Positions 25,538 through 33,387 of a stretch of 64,000 nucleotides of DNA are shown one piece after another. Made by a program: the position numbers and the translations under genes. Location: assembly GCF_900111815.1 (NCBI RefSeq), contig NZ_LT630004.1, forward strand, positions 719,671 through 783,670, in the 5' to 3' direction. The notes below the pieces were generated by a model. It made no database searches. It saw only the letters and a program-made list of their open reading frames with translations, and was not told where the DNA came from. Position 1 is the stretch's first letter. Each line of letters starts with the position of its first letter. The stretch comes from Bacillus massilinigeriensis. Its GTDB lineage: Bacteria; Bacillota; Bacilli; Bacillales; Cytobacillaceae.

Positions 25538-25577
25538 AATGGGAGGTGGCCAGTCAAAGGCTACCTCTCATTATTTA
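25538..25577 (+). terminator. Terminator of the feo operon
   Basis: A 14-pair stem with two G-U pairs joins AATGGGAGGTGGCC and GGCTACCTCTCATT, followed by ATTTAAT. Confidence 0.75.
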
Positions 25578-25609
25578 ATCAGTCAACTCCTGTTTGATCT
25601 ATATATTGA

Positions 25610-26134
25610 TTACTTAACGACGAGTACAGTGCATGGGGAATTGTCGATCACTTCCTGAATGGTGCTTCCTGTAAAAAATCTTTTAAGGCCAGGTTTTCCT
25701 TTTGATTGGCCGAGAATGATGAGATCAGCAGCAGTCCTTTTTGCAACTCTGCATAAGCTATCAGACGGATTTCCGTCCACTATTACATATTCCACATTTT
25801 CTCCAAGAGCTGCCAATTCCATTTTTGCATTGCTTAATGCTTGTTCTGCACTGTTTTCTACTTTTTCATGGACAGATTTCTGGGATAATGTCCTGTCAAG
25901 TGACAAGGGGGGGATCTGCAGACCATCAACCGTATAGGAACCAATGTTTGGCGGATTGATATTGTTCTCTGCTGGTTCTGTTACCGTCTCTACCTTCTTT
26001 TCCTCTGATACATGGACAACAGTAAGCTCTATCTCCGGATTGTCCAATTTAAGCTTTTTTGCTAACTGTAAAGCTTCTTTGCTTTCATTGTTATTATTAA
26101 ATGCCATGATAACTTTATGAAACATGCCTGCCAC
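25610..26134 (-). CDS. Universal stress protein (UspA family)
   Basis: About 174 residues. The beginning FHKVIMAFNNNNESKEAL and the C-terminal nucleotide-binding motif GQSKGKPGLKRFFTGST (G-x2-G-x9-G-S/T) mark an ATP-binding Usp fold. An insertion of about 45 residues (VETVTEPAENNINPP onward) follows the second strand and is longer than in most single-domain Usps. GTG 26134 is preferred, about 10 bases after TAGGAG; ATG 26125 is the alternative. It is monocistronic and its role in stress cannot be specified. Confidence 0.85.
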   Translation of the reverse strand: MAGMFHKVIMAFNNNNESKEALQLAKKLKLDNPEIELTVVHVSEEKKVETVTEPAENNINPPNIGSYTVDGLQIPPLSLDRTLSQKSVHEKVENSAEQALSNAKMELAALGENVEYVIVDGNPSDSLCRVAKRTAADLIILGQSKGKPGLKRFFTGSTIQEVIDNSPCTVLVVK

Positions 26135-26312
26135 TACAATCACTCTCCTATGGCCTTTTCTAAGGTAGATACCCGATTTTCAGCAAGAAGAACCGCAGCA
26201 ATGGTCTTTTTTATGAAAAAGTTATAATTAGGGTCATTAATCAAAAGTAGGACAAAAAGAAACGGAGCATTGTCAGGCAGGAGACAAAGCAAGTGATAAA
26301 TACAGTAAACCA

Positions 26313-26356
26313 AAAAGAGGCCTGCCTAAGCATTGCTATAGCTGGCCCCTTTTTCT
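26313..26356. terminator. Terminator between the Usp gene and the HPr-like gene
   Basis: AAAAAGAGGCC pairs with GGCCCCTTTTT (one A-C mismatch) over a 21-base loop. It probably ends the HPr-like gene on the minus strand. Confidence 0.6.
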
Positions 26357-26373
26357 TATCCGTTTTATAAGTG

Positions 26374-26697
26374 TTAAAGCTGGAATGACCCTGGTGTTTC
26401 TAGCAGGCGTTTTGTTCCCATGCGTACCACTTCTGCTTCGTTTGTCAGCATAGTTGTCAGCTTTTCAAGTTTCTTTTCTGCATCCGTTCCTTCCACAATA
26501 ATTTTAAGTGTGGATTGAGGCTCGACTGTCAGTAGGAATGACACGAGTTTTGGCAGGTTCTTTGCAACCACTGTTTTTTGTTTGCTGTATAAATAGGTAG
26601 TGCCGTTAATGTTTTTAGCAGCTTGGTGGATATCAAGCATTTTTTTCATTGAAAATTTCTTTTGAACGATTACGTTAGATGACATAATCTCTTTCAT
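26374..26697 (-). CDS. HPr-like protein lacking phosphorylation sites
   Basis: 107 residues. The second half, KTVVAKNLPKLVSFLL then TLKIIVEGTDAEKKLEKL, aligns well with the HPr fold of the PTS (KTVNLKSIMGVMSLG and ITISASGADENDAL in HPr). The HARPAT block with the phosphorylated His15 is replaced by KKFSMKKML, and Ser46 is replaced by Asn/Leu in KNLPK. It therefore cannot carry phosphate like HPr or Crh. It may be a binding or structural paralogue. ATG 26697 follows AAAGGAGTC at good spacing. I do not know a characterised homologue. Confidence 0.65.
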   Translation of the reverse strand: MKEIMSSNVIVQKKFSMKKMLDIHQAAKNINGTTYLYSKQKTVVAKNLPKLVSFLLTVEPQSTLKIIVEGTDAEKKLEKLTTMLTNEAEVVRMGTKRLLETPGSFQL

Positions 26698-26893
26698 ATT
26701 TGTAAGACTCCTTTTCATTTGTCTTTATTATGGTAATCTTCTTTTACCCGGAAAAAATTTTTTCAAAACTTCTTATTTGAAATGGAAAGAAGCCCAATTT
26801 ATCTCTTTTGGATAATTTTAGCCATTTTCTATTCTATATAGATGAAACAAAGGAAACGGCTAACGAAGGAGCATCGGTAAGAGGGAACTTTAA

Positions 26894-26998
26894 ATGATGA
26901 TTATCACATTCATAAAGATAATGTCACAAAAAAGACGAAATTACTTTTGGGGATGCCGTCTCTTCTATGTTAGCTTAATGCTATATGACTTTCTTTAA
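26894..26998 (+). CDS. Possible 34-residue small protein
   Basis: From ATG 26894 (after AGAGGGA) the frame gives MMIITFIKIMSQKRRNYFWG and ends at TAA 26996-26998, which lies inside the ribosome binding site of the next tiny gene. It is basic and hydrophobic. The arrangement, stop overlapping AAGGAGG of the next gene, would suit translational coupling. Chance is possible for so short a frame. Confidence 0.3.
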   Translation: MMIITFIKIMSQKRRNYFWGCRLFYVSLMLYDFL

Positions 26999-27010
26999 GG
27001 AGGAACGGCA

Positions 27011-27091
27011 ATGGAGCAGTTTTCTGTTACACTAGTAATTGCAAGCATTATGGTTCTCGGTTATTTTATCGGATATACTATTGTGAAGTAA
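27011..27091 (+). CDS. 26-residue single-span membrane peptide
   Basis: MEQFSVTLVIASIMVLGYFI followed by GYTIVK. It consists of one transmembrane helix with a short charged end. A near-perfect AAGGAGGAACGG precedes ATG 27011, and a terminator hairpin begins at its stop codon, which together argue for a real gene. The function is unknown; such peptides often bind a larger membrane complex. It precedes fumC but is separated from it by the terminator. Confidence 0.6.
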   Translation: MEQFSVTLVIASIMVLGYFIGYTIVK

Positions 27092-27121
27092 GGAAGCCCA
27101 CTGCGGACTTCCTTCTTTTTT
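27090..27121 (+). terminator. Terminator after the 26-residue peptide gene
   Basis: AAGGAAG pairs with CTTCCTT (27091-27097 with 27108-27114), followed by CTTTTTTT. Confidence 0.75.
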
Positions 27122-27134
27122 TGAGCAACTAAAT

Positions 27135-27150
27135 ATGAAAACGATTTCAA
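27135..27150 (+). promoter_or_regulatory. Catabolite-responsive element (cre) upstream of fumC
   Basis: ATGAAAACGATTTCAA matches the CcpA consensus WTGNNARCGNWWWCAW at every fixed position. It lies 52 bases before the fumC start, so glucose repression of fumarase by CcpA is expected. Confidence 0.75.
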
Positions 27151-27155
27151 ATGGA

Positions 27156-27179
27156 TTATCCTTGAGGTGAAAAGGATAA
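27156..27179 (+). promoter_or_regulatory. 24-bp dyad, candidate operator
   Basis: TTATCCTT-N8-AAGGATAA, just before the fumC ribosome binding site. Arm sequence and total length equal those of the dyad over the yhcU promoter (2240-2263). The binding protein is unknown. Confidence 0.4.
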
Positions 27180-27201
27180 ACGGGTAGCAGGAGGGATTAT
27201 T

Positions 27202-28569
27202 ATGACGGAATATCGATTGGAAAAGGATACACTTGGGGAAGTAAAAGTGCCTTCTGAAAAGTATTGGGGTGCCCAAACACAGCGCAGTAAAGAGAATTTC
27301 AAAATCGGTGCTGAAAAAATGCCATTAGAGGTGATTTATGCATTTGCACGAATTAAACGTGCTGCGGCAGAGGTGAACCACCGGCTTGGCAAGCTTTCGA
27401 GTGAGAAAAAGACAGCGATTGAAAAAGCGTGTGAAGAAATTATTGCTGGAAAGTTCGACAGCCATTTTCCTCTTGTTGTCTGGCAGACAGGAAGCGGGAC
27501 GCAATCCAATATGAATGTCAATGAGGTAGTGGCACGGAGGGCAAATGAATTTCTAACAAACTCAAACGTCCATCCCAACGATGACGTCAATATGTCACAG
27601 AGCTCCAATGATACCTTCCCAACTGCTATGCATATTGCTGCTGCCGTTCAAATACAAAAAAAACTATTGCCTGCACTGAAAAGCTTAAGGCAGACACTGC
27701 TGGAAAAAGAACAAACATTTCATGATGTTATTAAAATAGGAAGAACGCATCTCCAAGATGCAACACCTTTGACGTTGGCTCAAGAAATTAGCGGGTGGCG
27801 CTCCATGCTGGACAAAGATGAAAGCATGATTAAAGAAGCGGCAAAATATTTAAACGAACTGGCCATCGGCGGTACTGCAGTCGGTACGGGAATTAATGCA
27901 GGGAAAGACTTTGGTCCATTAGTGGCAAAAGTCCTCTCAAAGGATTTAAAAATGGAATTCTGCAGTTCGAAAAACAAATTTCAGGCCCTGACGTCTCATG
28001 ATGAAGTGGTCCATGTACATGGTGCGTTAAAAGCACTTGCAGCCGACTTGATGAAAATAGCAAACGATATACGTTGGCTTGCAAGTGGTCCAAGAAGTGG
28101 AATTGGCGAAATAACGATTACAGCCAATGAGCCTGGAAGCTCTATTATGCCGGGTAAAGTAAATCCGACGCAAAGTGAAGCGCTCACAATGGTGTGTTGC
28201 CAAGTTTTTGGGAATGATACGACAATTGGATTTGCCGCAAGCCAAGGGAATTTTGAACTAAATGTTTTTAAACCTGTCATCATTCATAATCTTCTTCAAA
28301 GCATTAATCTTCTGGCAGACAGCATGGATTCATTTAACAAAAACTGTGTTACTGGCATTGAAGCCGACAGAGAAACGATAAGCCGTAATTTAGAAACATC
28401 ATTAATGCTCGTAACGGCTTTAAATTCCCATATAGGATACGAAAAAGCAGCGGAAATTGCCAAGTTAGCATATAAAGAAAATTTGACGTTGAAAGATGCT
28501 GCAATTAATACGGGATATTTAACTGATGAAGAATACGAGCAATGGGTGAAGCCGGAGAAAATGATTTAA
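27202..28569 (+). CDS. fumC: Class II fumarate hydratase
   Basis: 455 residues. It interconverts fumarate and malate in the TCA cycle as a homotetramer without iron-sulfur cluster. The signature [13 protein letters not shown] is present near residue 312, with the substrate blocks [22 protein letters not shown] and [13 protein letters not shown]. It corresponds to B. subtilis CitG. ATG 27202 follows CAGGAGGG. Upstream lie a perfect cre box and a 24-bp dyad, so expression is probably carbon-regulated. Confidence 0.95.
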   Translation: MTEYRLEKDTLGEVKVPSEKYWGAQTQRSKENFKIGAEKMPLEVIYAFARIKRAAAEVNHRLGKLSSEKKTAIEKACEEIIAGKFDSHFPLVVWQTGSGTQSNMNVNEVVARRANEFLTNSNVHPNDDVNMSQSSNDTFPTAMHIAAAVQIQKKLLPALKSLRQTLLEKEQTFHDVIKIGRTHLQDATPLTLAQEISGWRSMLDKDESMIKEAAKYLNELAIGGTAVGTGINAGKDFGPLVAKVLSKDLKMEFCSSKNKFQALTSHDEVVHVHGALKALAADLMKIANDIRWLASGPRSGIGEITITANEPGSSIMPGKVNPTQSEALTMVCCQVFGNDTTIGFAASQGNFELNVFKPVIIHNLLQSINLLADSMDSFNKNCVTGIEADRETISRNLETSLMLVTALNSHIGYEKAAEIAKLAYKENLTLKDAAINTGYLTDEEYEQWVKPEKMI

Positions 28570-28570
28570 T

Positions 28571-28605
28571 AAAAAGCCCCCTTGCTAAAAAGGGGGCTTA
28601 GCCAT
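28571..28605. terminator. Terminator between fumC and the SASP gene
   Basis: AAGCCCCC (28574-28581) pairs with GGGGGCTT (28592-28599). The T-run lies on the minus strand side, so it chiefly ends the SASP gene, though it may serve both. Confidence 0.85.
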
Positions 28606-28625
28606 TTCTATTCTTTTGTTAAATG

Positions 28626-28829
28626 TTAACGCTGGAAACCGCCCAGTTGCTGTTGAGCCATGCTCACAAGGCGTTTTGTGATTTCTCCACCTACAGAGCC
28701 GTTAGCTCGGGAAGTAGTTTCAGCTCCAAGGTTTACTCCGAACTCTTGAGCAATCTCATATTTCATTTGATCAAGAGCTTGTTCAACACCAGGAACCAAC
28801 AATTGATTAGAGTTATTACTTCTAGCCAT
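28626..28829 (-). CDS. Alpha/beta-type small acid-soluble spore protein
   Basis: 67 residues. These proteins coat spore DNA and protect it from UV and heat. The GPR protease cleavage site is YEIAQEFGV, and the two conserved segments [18 protein letters not shown] and [20 protein letters not shown] define the alpha/beta class (SspA-D). The sequence is full length for the family. ATG 28829 follows AAAGGAGGA. A perfect SigG promoter lies upstream, and the leader holds a tRNA-like fold. Confidence 0.95.
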   Translation of the reverse strand: MARSNNSNQLLVPGVEQALDQMKYEIAQEFGVNLGAETTSRANGSVGGEITKRLVSMAQQQLGGFQR

Positions 28830-28862
28830 TAGTTTTTCCTCCTTTGTGTTTTTCTAGTTGTT

Positions 28863-28919
28863 TGGGCCAATCTGGATTCGAACCAATGCGGCAAATGCCG
28901 CTGCAGCCTGCAAGGCCCA
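28863..28919 (-). other. tRNA-like fold in the SASP leader
   Basis: On the minus strand, TGGGCC at the 5' side pairs with GGCCCA at the 3' side. Between them are TGCAG/CTGCA, GCGGC-ATTT-GCCGC, and a T-arm-like GG-TTCGAAT-CC preceding the closing strand. The total is 57 bases, too short for a normal tRNA. It lies inside the expected SigG transcript. It may be a tRNA relic or a structural 5' cap. Confidence 0.45.
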
Positions 28920-28946
28920 TATTTGGAGTATTACTGCTGTACTAAG

Positions 28947-28975
28947 TATTATGGTTTTTTTAAAAAAAGTTATAC
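28947..28975 (-). promoter_or_regulatory. SigG promoter of the SASP gene
   Basis: On the minus strand: GTATA (28975-28971), 17-base spacer, CATAATA (28953-28947). Both match the SigG consensus GHATR and CATnnTA. Forespore-specific expression is expected. Confidence 0.75.
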
Positions 28976-29081
28976 GGATCGTTAATATGGGAATTCATTC
29001 CTTGGTCTGATTTGATTTATGCATAAGAGAGTAACGCTTGCGGACAATAAGAGGGAAAGAGTGAGAGGAAGGATGGGAGAA

Positions 29082-29324
29082 ATGTCTATGTGCCCGCTAT
29101 GTAATGGTTTTCAAAAAATAAGCATTCCATGTTCAAATTGTGGTACCAGCATGGTGAACAGCGGGAGAGAAGCGGAATACTATGATGATTACAGTCCCTA
29201 TATGCCAATAGATATGATGAAAATGGAAGACGGATTCCCTCGGAATGAGAGGGAGGGAAAGTGCCCGCATCTGTTTATTTGCCGGAACTGCGGTGCGGCT
29301 GAAGTAAAACTTATTAAAGAATGA
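29082..29324 (+). CDS. Small zinc-ribbon-like protein
   Basis: About 80 residues. CPLC and CSNC near the N-terminus and CPHLFICRNC near the C-terminus make two or three Cys-pair knuckles that could bind one or two zinc ions. An acidic stretch with Tyr and Met lies between them (YYDDYSPYMPIDMM). I do not recognise the family. ATG 29082 is 8 bases after AGGAAGG; ATG 29073 and ATG 29088 are alternatives. It is followed by a strong terminator. Confidence 0.6.
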   Translation: MSMCPLCNGFQKISIPCSNCGTSMVNSGREAEYYDDYSPYMPIDMMKMEDGFPRNEREGKCPHLFICRNCGAAEVKLIKE

Positions 29325-29346
29325 TGCATTACCATTCCACAAGCAA

Positions 29347-29386
29347 AAAAGGCTGTTGGAATGCCCAACAGCCAACAGCCTTTTTG
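29347..29386. terminator. Terminator between the zinc-ribbon gene and msmX
   Basis: AAAAAGGCTGTTGG pairs with CAACAGCCTTTTT; CCAACAGCC occurs twice in tandem, allowing two registers. It is bidirectional. Confidence 0.85.
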
Positions 29387-29395
29387 TCACTTCTA

Positions 29396-30496
29396 TTATG
29401 GTCGGATTCTCACTTCGGTTTCTGAGTCGAAGAAGTGAGCTTTGTTCATATCAAATGCGAGCTCAAGAGTTTCCCCTGGCTTGATGTCAGTACGGGAATC
29501 TACTCTTGCAACAATATCCTGGCCCTCGACCGTTGTGTACACCATTGTTTCTGCACCGAGAAGTTCTGCGACATCAACGTGTAATTTCACTGCAGTGCCT
29601 TTGGATGCTTCGATAAATAACGGTTCATCGTGCAAGTCTTCTGGACGGATTCCCATGATAATATCTTTGCCATCATACCCTTTGCTGCGAAGCACTTTCA
29701 ATTTGCCTTCAGGTACAGCAATGCTAGTTGCACCTGTTACAAATTTGCCATTTGCCAGTTTCCCTGTAAGGAAATTCATCGACGGAGAACCAATAAAGCC
29801 GCCAACAAAGACATTTTCAGGATTCTCATAAACATCCTTAGGAGCACCAACCTGTTGAATGATGCCGTCTTTCATGACGACAAGGCGTGTCGCCATTGTC
29901 ATAGCTTCTGTCTGGTCGTGAGTTACATAGATTGTAGTTGTATTAAGCCTGCGATGAAGCTTTGCGATTTCTGCTCTCATCTGAACTCGAAGCTTCGCAT
30001 CAAGGTTAGATAGAGGCTCGTCCATAAGGAATACCTTTGCATCCCTTACAATTGCCCTTCCGAGTGCAACCCGCTGACGCTGACCACCAGAAAGTGCCTT
30101 TGGTTTTCGGTCAAGATAAGCTTCAAGACCAAGAATTTTAGCTGCATCCTTCACACGGCTGTCGATTTCTTCCTTCGGGAATTTACGCAGCTTCAGGCCA
30201 AATGCCATGTTGTCATAAACGGACATATGCGGATACAGTGCATAGTTTTGGAAAACCATTGCAATATCGCGGTCTTTTGGAGGTATGTCATTCACGCGTT
30301 TTCCGTCAATATAGAAGTCGCCTTTGGATATTTCTTCAAGACCGGCAATCATTCTAAGGGTGGTAGATTTACCGCATCCAGACGGGCCAACGAATACGAT
30401 GAACTCTTTATCCTGGATATGCAGGTTGAAATCGCTGACAGCAGTGACGTTGTTATCATAAATTTTATAAATGTTTTCTAGTTTCAGTTCTGCCAT
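29396..30496 (-). CDS. msmX: Sugar ABC transporter ATP-binding protein MsmX
   Basis: 366 residues. Walker A is GPSGCGKST, the signature is LSGGQRQRVALGRAIV, Walker B is VFLMDEPLSNLD, and the H-loop is YVTHDQTEAM. The C-terminal regulatory OB-type domain (about 240-366) is that of MalK/UgpC. In B. subtilis the orphan MsmX energises several oligosaccharide importers; the lack of any permease gene here agrees with the same shared role. The promoter region has an AAAATA-ACGC-TATTTT dyad at 30544-30559 with unknown meaning. Confidence 0.92.
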   Translation of the reverse strand: MAELKLENIYKIYDNNVTAVSDFNLHIQDKEFIVFVGPSGCGKSTTLRMIAGLEEISKGDFYIDGKRVNDIPPKDRDIAMVFQNYALYPHMSVYDNMAFGLKLRKFPKEEIDSRVKDAAKILGLEAYLDRKPKALSGGQRQRVALGRAIVRDAKVFLMDEPLSNLDAKLRVQMRAEIAKLHRRLNTTTIYVTHDQTEAMTMATRLVVMKDGIIQQVGAPKDVYENPENVFVGGFIGSPSMNFLTGKLANGKFVTGATSIAVPEGKLKVLRSKGYDGKDIIMGIRPEDLHDEPLFIEASKGTAVKLHVDVAELLGAETMVYTTVEGQDIVARVDSRTDIKPGETLELAFDMNKAHFFDSETEVRIRP

Positions 30497-30613
30497 AATT
30501 TATCTCTCCTAGCGTCAAGTTCATTTACTAACATTAGTTTATGAAAATAACGCTATTTTTACATCGGCAAACTGCACAAAATTGACCTTTTACGCTTTAG
30601 GCAATTTGCTGAC

Positions 30614-31501
30614 TTAGCGGACAAGCAGACAGCCAAGATAAATGGTAAAGCTGCTGTTAAAGTCTTTTAGACTGATTCCTGTTCTGTCAGAGAATTTTTC
30701 AAGCCGGTATTGCAGTGTGTTGCGATGAATATACAGCTTCTTTGCTGCAAGCGAAACGTTGGAACCGCTTTGCAGAAAGACAAGAAGGGTTTTTCTCATT
30801 TCCGGGTCTTCTTCAAAAATGTTGGTAAAAATTCCACTTACAATTTGTTTCAAACCTTGCGGCAAGTTGTCCGCTACGGCTGCTGGAACAGCTTTTTCAA
30901 GGGAAAATACACGCTCGTCTGGATGGTGGCGAAGTGCAGTGTGAAAAAGGTCGCGCTCCAGTAAAAATAGTGATTTTAACGAAGGCGAGTGCTTATGTAC
31001 TTTACCTGCAAAGAGAAAGGTTTTTACATAAAAATCATTCTCAAGAGCAGTTGCAATGGAGTACAATTCTTCTTCTGCATTAAATAGAAAATCAGCTGCT
31101 TCCACAATGACCGCATGCTGCCTGTCAATCCAAATGACAGTAGCACCCTGAAAAAATGCCTCCAGCGCACAGCAGAATTCATTGCTGTCAAAAGAAGATT
31201 TCGTATAAATCTGGATGATCCGTGTATTGTCCGTAACACTGCGAGGAAGAGGCCCATCGCTGAAAAGGTACTCAAGCCAAGCTTTCGCTGTTTCACTTTT
31301 GCCATGTTGCCAATTGTTTTCTACAATCTCAAAAAGACTCTTGAGCAATTCGTACTGCCCCTCTTGGAGTTCTTCCTTTGGTATACCGAGCCATTGAGTT
31401 CCTTTTTTTTCTCTTAACCACAGGACTGAATCTAGAAGGGGATGGGGGAGAGAATCCGATATCATACTGTTTTGGAAATGTTGGTGGAGTTTATTGATCA
31501 T
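30614..31501 (-). CDS. PucR/CdaR-type transcriptional regulator
   Basis: 295 residues. The C-terminal helix-turn-helix (LLVFLQSGSNVSLAAKKL, then YIHRNTLQYRLEKF) is the PucR-type DNA-binding domain (PF13556). The N-terminal 220 residues are a mixed sensor region without recognised motif. Members control purine, sugar-diacid or amino-acid use. Its neighbour is msmX, but the two genes are separated by 117 bases and need not be functionally linked. The target genes and ligand are unknown. Confidence 0.8.
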   Translation of the reverse strand: MINKLHQHFQNSMISDSLPHPLLDSVLWLREKKGTQWLGIPKEELQEGQYELLKSLFEIVENNWQHGKSETAKAWLEYLFSDGPLPRSVTDNTRIIQIYTKSSFDSNEFCCALEAFFQGATVIWIDRQHAVIVEAADFLFNAEEELYSIATALENDFYVKTFLFAGKVHKHSPSLKSLFLLERDLFHTALRHHPDERVFSLEKAVPAAVADNLPQGLKQIVSGIFTNIFEEDPEMRKTLLVFLQSGSNVSLAAKKLYIHRNTLQYRLEKFSDRTGISLKDFNSSFTIYLGCLLVR

Positions 31502-31660
31502 GGCAATCCTCTTTTTAATTTGATATGTGGTTCAACTTATTTTATTATTATAGCAGTAAAGATTGCTATGATACGACTGCGCATTTTGTCCGCTTGCAGA
31601 TAATAGCGCGAATCGGGATGCAGATATATACTATTTCTGGCATTTTGAAAGGGGTGTTGA

Positions 31661-31924
31661 ATGATGGATTATACACCGGAGATGAAAAATCGCTTGAAAC
31701 GCTTGGAAGGCCAGGTCAGAGGAGTCATTCGCATGATGGAAGAAGAAAATCATTGCAAGGATGTTGTAACGCAATTGTCCGCTGTCCGTTCGGCTGTAGA
31801 TCGGGCAATTGGATTTATCGTTGCAAAAAACCTGGAATCATGTATAAGGGAAGCGAATGAAGAAGGCAAAAATGCCGAGGATGCAATACAAGAAGCTGTT
31901 AATATGATTGTAAAAAGCAGGTAG
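31661..31924 (+). CDS. CsoR/CstR-family metal- or persulfide-sensing repressor
   Basis: 87 residues, all-helical, DUF156 family. RLKRLEGQVRGVIRM is the N-terminal DNA-contacting block. The sensor positions are Cys32, Asn57 and Cys61. In copper-sensing CsoR they are Cys-His-Cys with the same 25/4 spacing. The missing His and the retained pair of Cys resemble the persulfide sensor CstR. No exporter or rhodanese gene is adjacent, so the target is elsewhere. ATG 31661 follows AAAGGGGTG. Confidence 0.85.
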   Translation: MMDYTPEMKNRLKRLEGQVRGVIRMMEEENHCKDVVTQLSAVRSAVDRAIGFIVAKNLESCIREANEEGKNAEDAIQEAVNMIVKSR

Positions 31925-31949
31925 GCGCCGAGATGATTGGCGCCTTTTT
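31924..31949. terminator. Terminator between the CsoR-type gene and yheE
   Basis: GGCGCC-N9-GGCGCC followed by TTTTT. Confidence 0.8.
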
Positions 31950-32160
31950 AATTGTCATAAACGTGGAAAAGCATTAGTTCATGGATTTGTGATTTCAAAA
32001 GCTCTTCAGTTTCTGCACAAGGAGCAGGAGAGTTCCAAAATATTTTCCCATCTGACTGATAGATGCCAGTATACTTGACCCTTTTAAAATAATAAGAAAA
32101 ATTCCAGCCGGGTAATTCGTTATTTTCGTAAAGCGGCGTGAATTGAAAATGTTGTATCAT
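31948..32160 (-). CDS. yheE: YheE-like small protein (DUF5342 type)
   Basis: 70 residues, soluble, rich in aromatic residues (WNFSYYFKRVKYTGIYQ). I recognise it as YheE by length (72 in B. subtilis) and its place directly downstream of yheD. Function unknown. ATG 32160 follows GGGAGGGG. It is probably transcribed with the yheC/yheD cluster. Confidence 0.8.
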   Translation of the reverse strand: MIQHFQFTPLYENNELPGWNFSYYFKRVKYTGIYQSDGKIFWNSPAPCAETEELLKSQIHELMLFHVYDN

Positions 32161-32208
32161 GGTATTCCCCTCCCACTCCCATTGTACAGGGAATGGCGGA
32201 GGAAATCA

Positions 32209-33387
32209 TCAGAAACCAGCTCTTTTGAAAAGGAGTCGAGTAAGAAGTTCCACTCTTTTCTGTTCTATTTCCGTTTCATCGAAAATCATCGGCTTTGAAT
32301 TGATCTCAAAAATGACATACTCACCATGAACAGATAGTCCTGCATCCATTGAAAATTCACCAAAATAACCGAATTCTGCAGCAAGAAGTTTTCCTGCCTC
32401 TTGAACCGCTTTTTCAAAAAAACGGTCATGCTCTCTAGTCCTGATTGGTTCATAAGGGAAAAGAATCCCGCCGTTTGGAATATGAGTAGTAAGGTTTTGC
32501 TTTTGTGAGAGTCTAATGCCGACGCCCGTAACAATGTATCCTTTAGGGCCGTCGACGGCATGTACGCGGAAGTCATATCTTCTTCCATTTAGAAGGGATG
32601 GTGATACCTCCTGCTGTGCGATGTAACCGGAATCGAGGAACCTGGTGCTGTTTTGCTCCCAGAAGGCATGGAAAGACTGATATTTTGTGCTTCCATTGTG
32701 GCTCAGCATTTCAATGGCTCGATTGCAAAGACGTAAGGCATACATATCTTTGCCTCGTGAAGATAGCCGTTTTTTTAAGTAGACACGGCTGTTTTCTTCA
32801 AGGAAGCTCTCTAAGTCTTCTTTCTTGCTGACATTTATCGTTTTTGGCATGGTAGTGGCGAGAAAGGTATTTTTTTGAAAAGCATTGTACAATTCCAGCT
32901 TGTCGATAAAGGATGGGTTGAAGAAGGGAACTCTCCACTCGTCGAGGATTTCTTTTGCACAGCGAAAAACATTCGTCTTTTCCTCGGATGGGCATGGAAT
33001 ACGGTTGTACACAACATTAGGCAGCGGTGCTTTAACCTTTGCCCATTTACCGTCCATATAGATATATCCCGTGATTCCATGCTGGGCGACAGCCGGGGGA
33101 GTGAATACAATCGATAACCCATGTTGACGCACTGCTTCATGATGAATGGAAATGAACATCGGTGAATTACCTGGAATACTTTTGCCCTCCTGCCCGGCGG
33201 TCATGATACCAATCAATGGACCTGCTGATCTTTTCTCTTCATCGAAGCAAATCTCGAAGGATAGGTTTTTCCCGCGCGGAGTTGTCACAAAGGGCAGTCT
33301 TGAAGATATTGCTCCAAAAAATACATCTCCCTTTGCAGCATCCTGATGGTACCAGCCTTCCTGCCATGGATCGTAGTAGATTTTCAT
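32209..33387 (-). CDS. YheC/YheD-family ATP-grasp spore-coat protein (copy 1)
   Basis: 392 residues, last of four tandem paralogues. ATP-grasp features in order: NVVYNRIPC near residue 125, a KKRLSSRGKDMYAL lysine/glycine loop, the RYDFRVHAVDG strand, and the metal site FSMDAGLSVHGEYVIFEINSKP near the C-terminus. YheC/D proteins associate with the endospore and surround the forespore in B. subtilis. The peptide or substrate ligated, if any, is unknown. ATG 33387 overlaps the end of the upstream gene by 4 bases. Confidence 0.85.
   Translation of the reverse strand: MKIYYDPWQEGWYHQDAAKGDVFFGAISSRLPFVTTPRGKNLSFEICFDEEKRSAGPLIGIMTAGQEGKSIPGNSPMFISIHHEAVRQHGLSIVFTPPAVAQHGITGYIYMDGKWAKVKAPLPNVVYNRIPCPSEEKTNVFRCAKEILDEWRVPFFNPSFIDKLELYNAFQKNTFLATTMPKTINVSKKEDLESFLEENSRVYLKKRLSSRGKDMYALRLCNRAIEMLSHNGSTKYQSFHAFWEQNSTRFLDSGYIAQQEVSPSLLNGRRYDFRVHAVDGPKGYIVTGVGIRLSQKQNLTTHIPNGGILFPYEPIRTREHDRFFEKAVQEAGKLLAAEFGYFGEFSMDAGLSVHGEYVIFEINSKPMIFDETEIEQKRVELLTRLLFKRAGF

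Noticed and set aside
28863-28919. A functional tRNA gene
   Set aside because: Only 57 bases, no proper D-arm or seven-base anticodon loop, and no encoded or fitting CCA end. Kept only as a tRNA-like structure.
30544-30559. cre site upstream of msmX
   Set aside because: AAAATA-ACGC-TATTTT is a dyad but does not fit WTGNNARCGNWWWCAW at the fixed positions.
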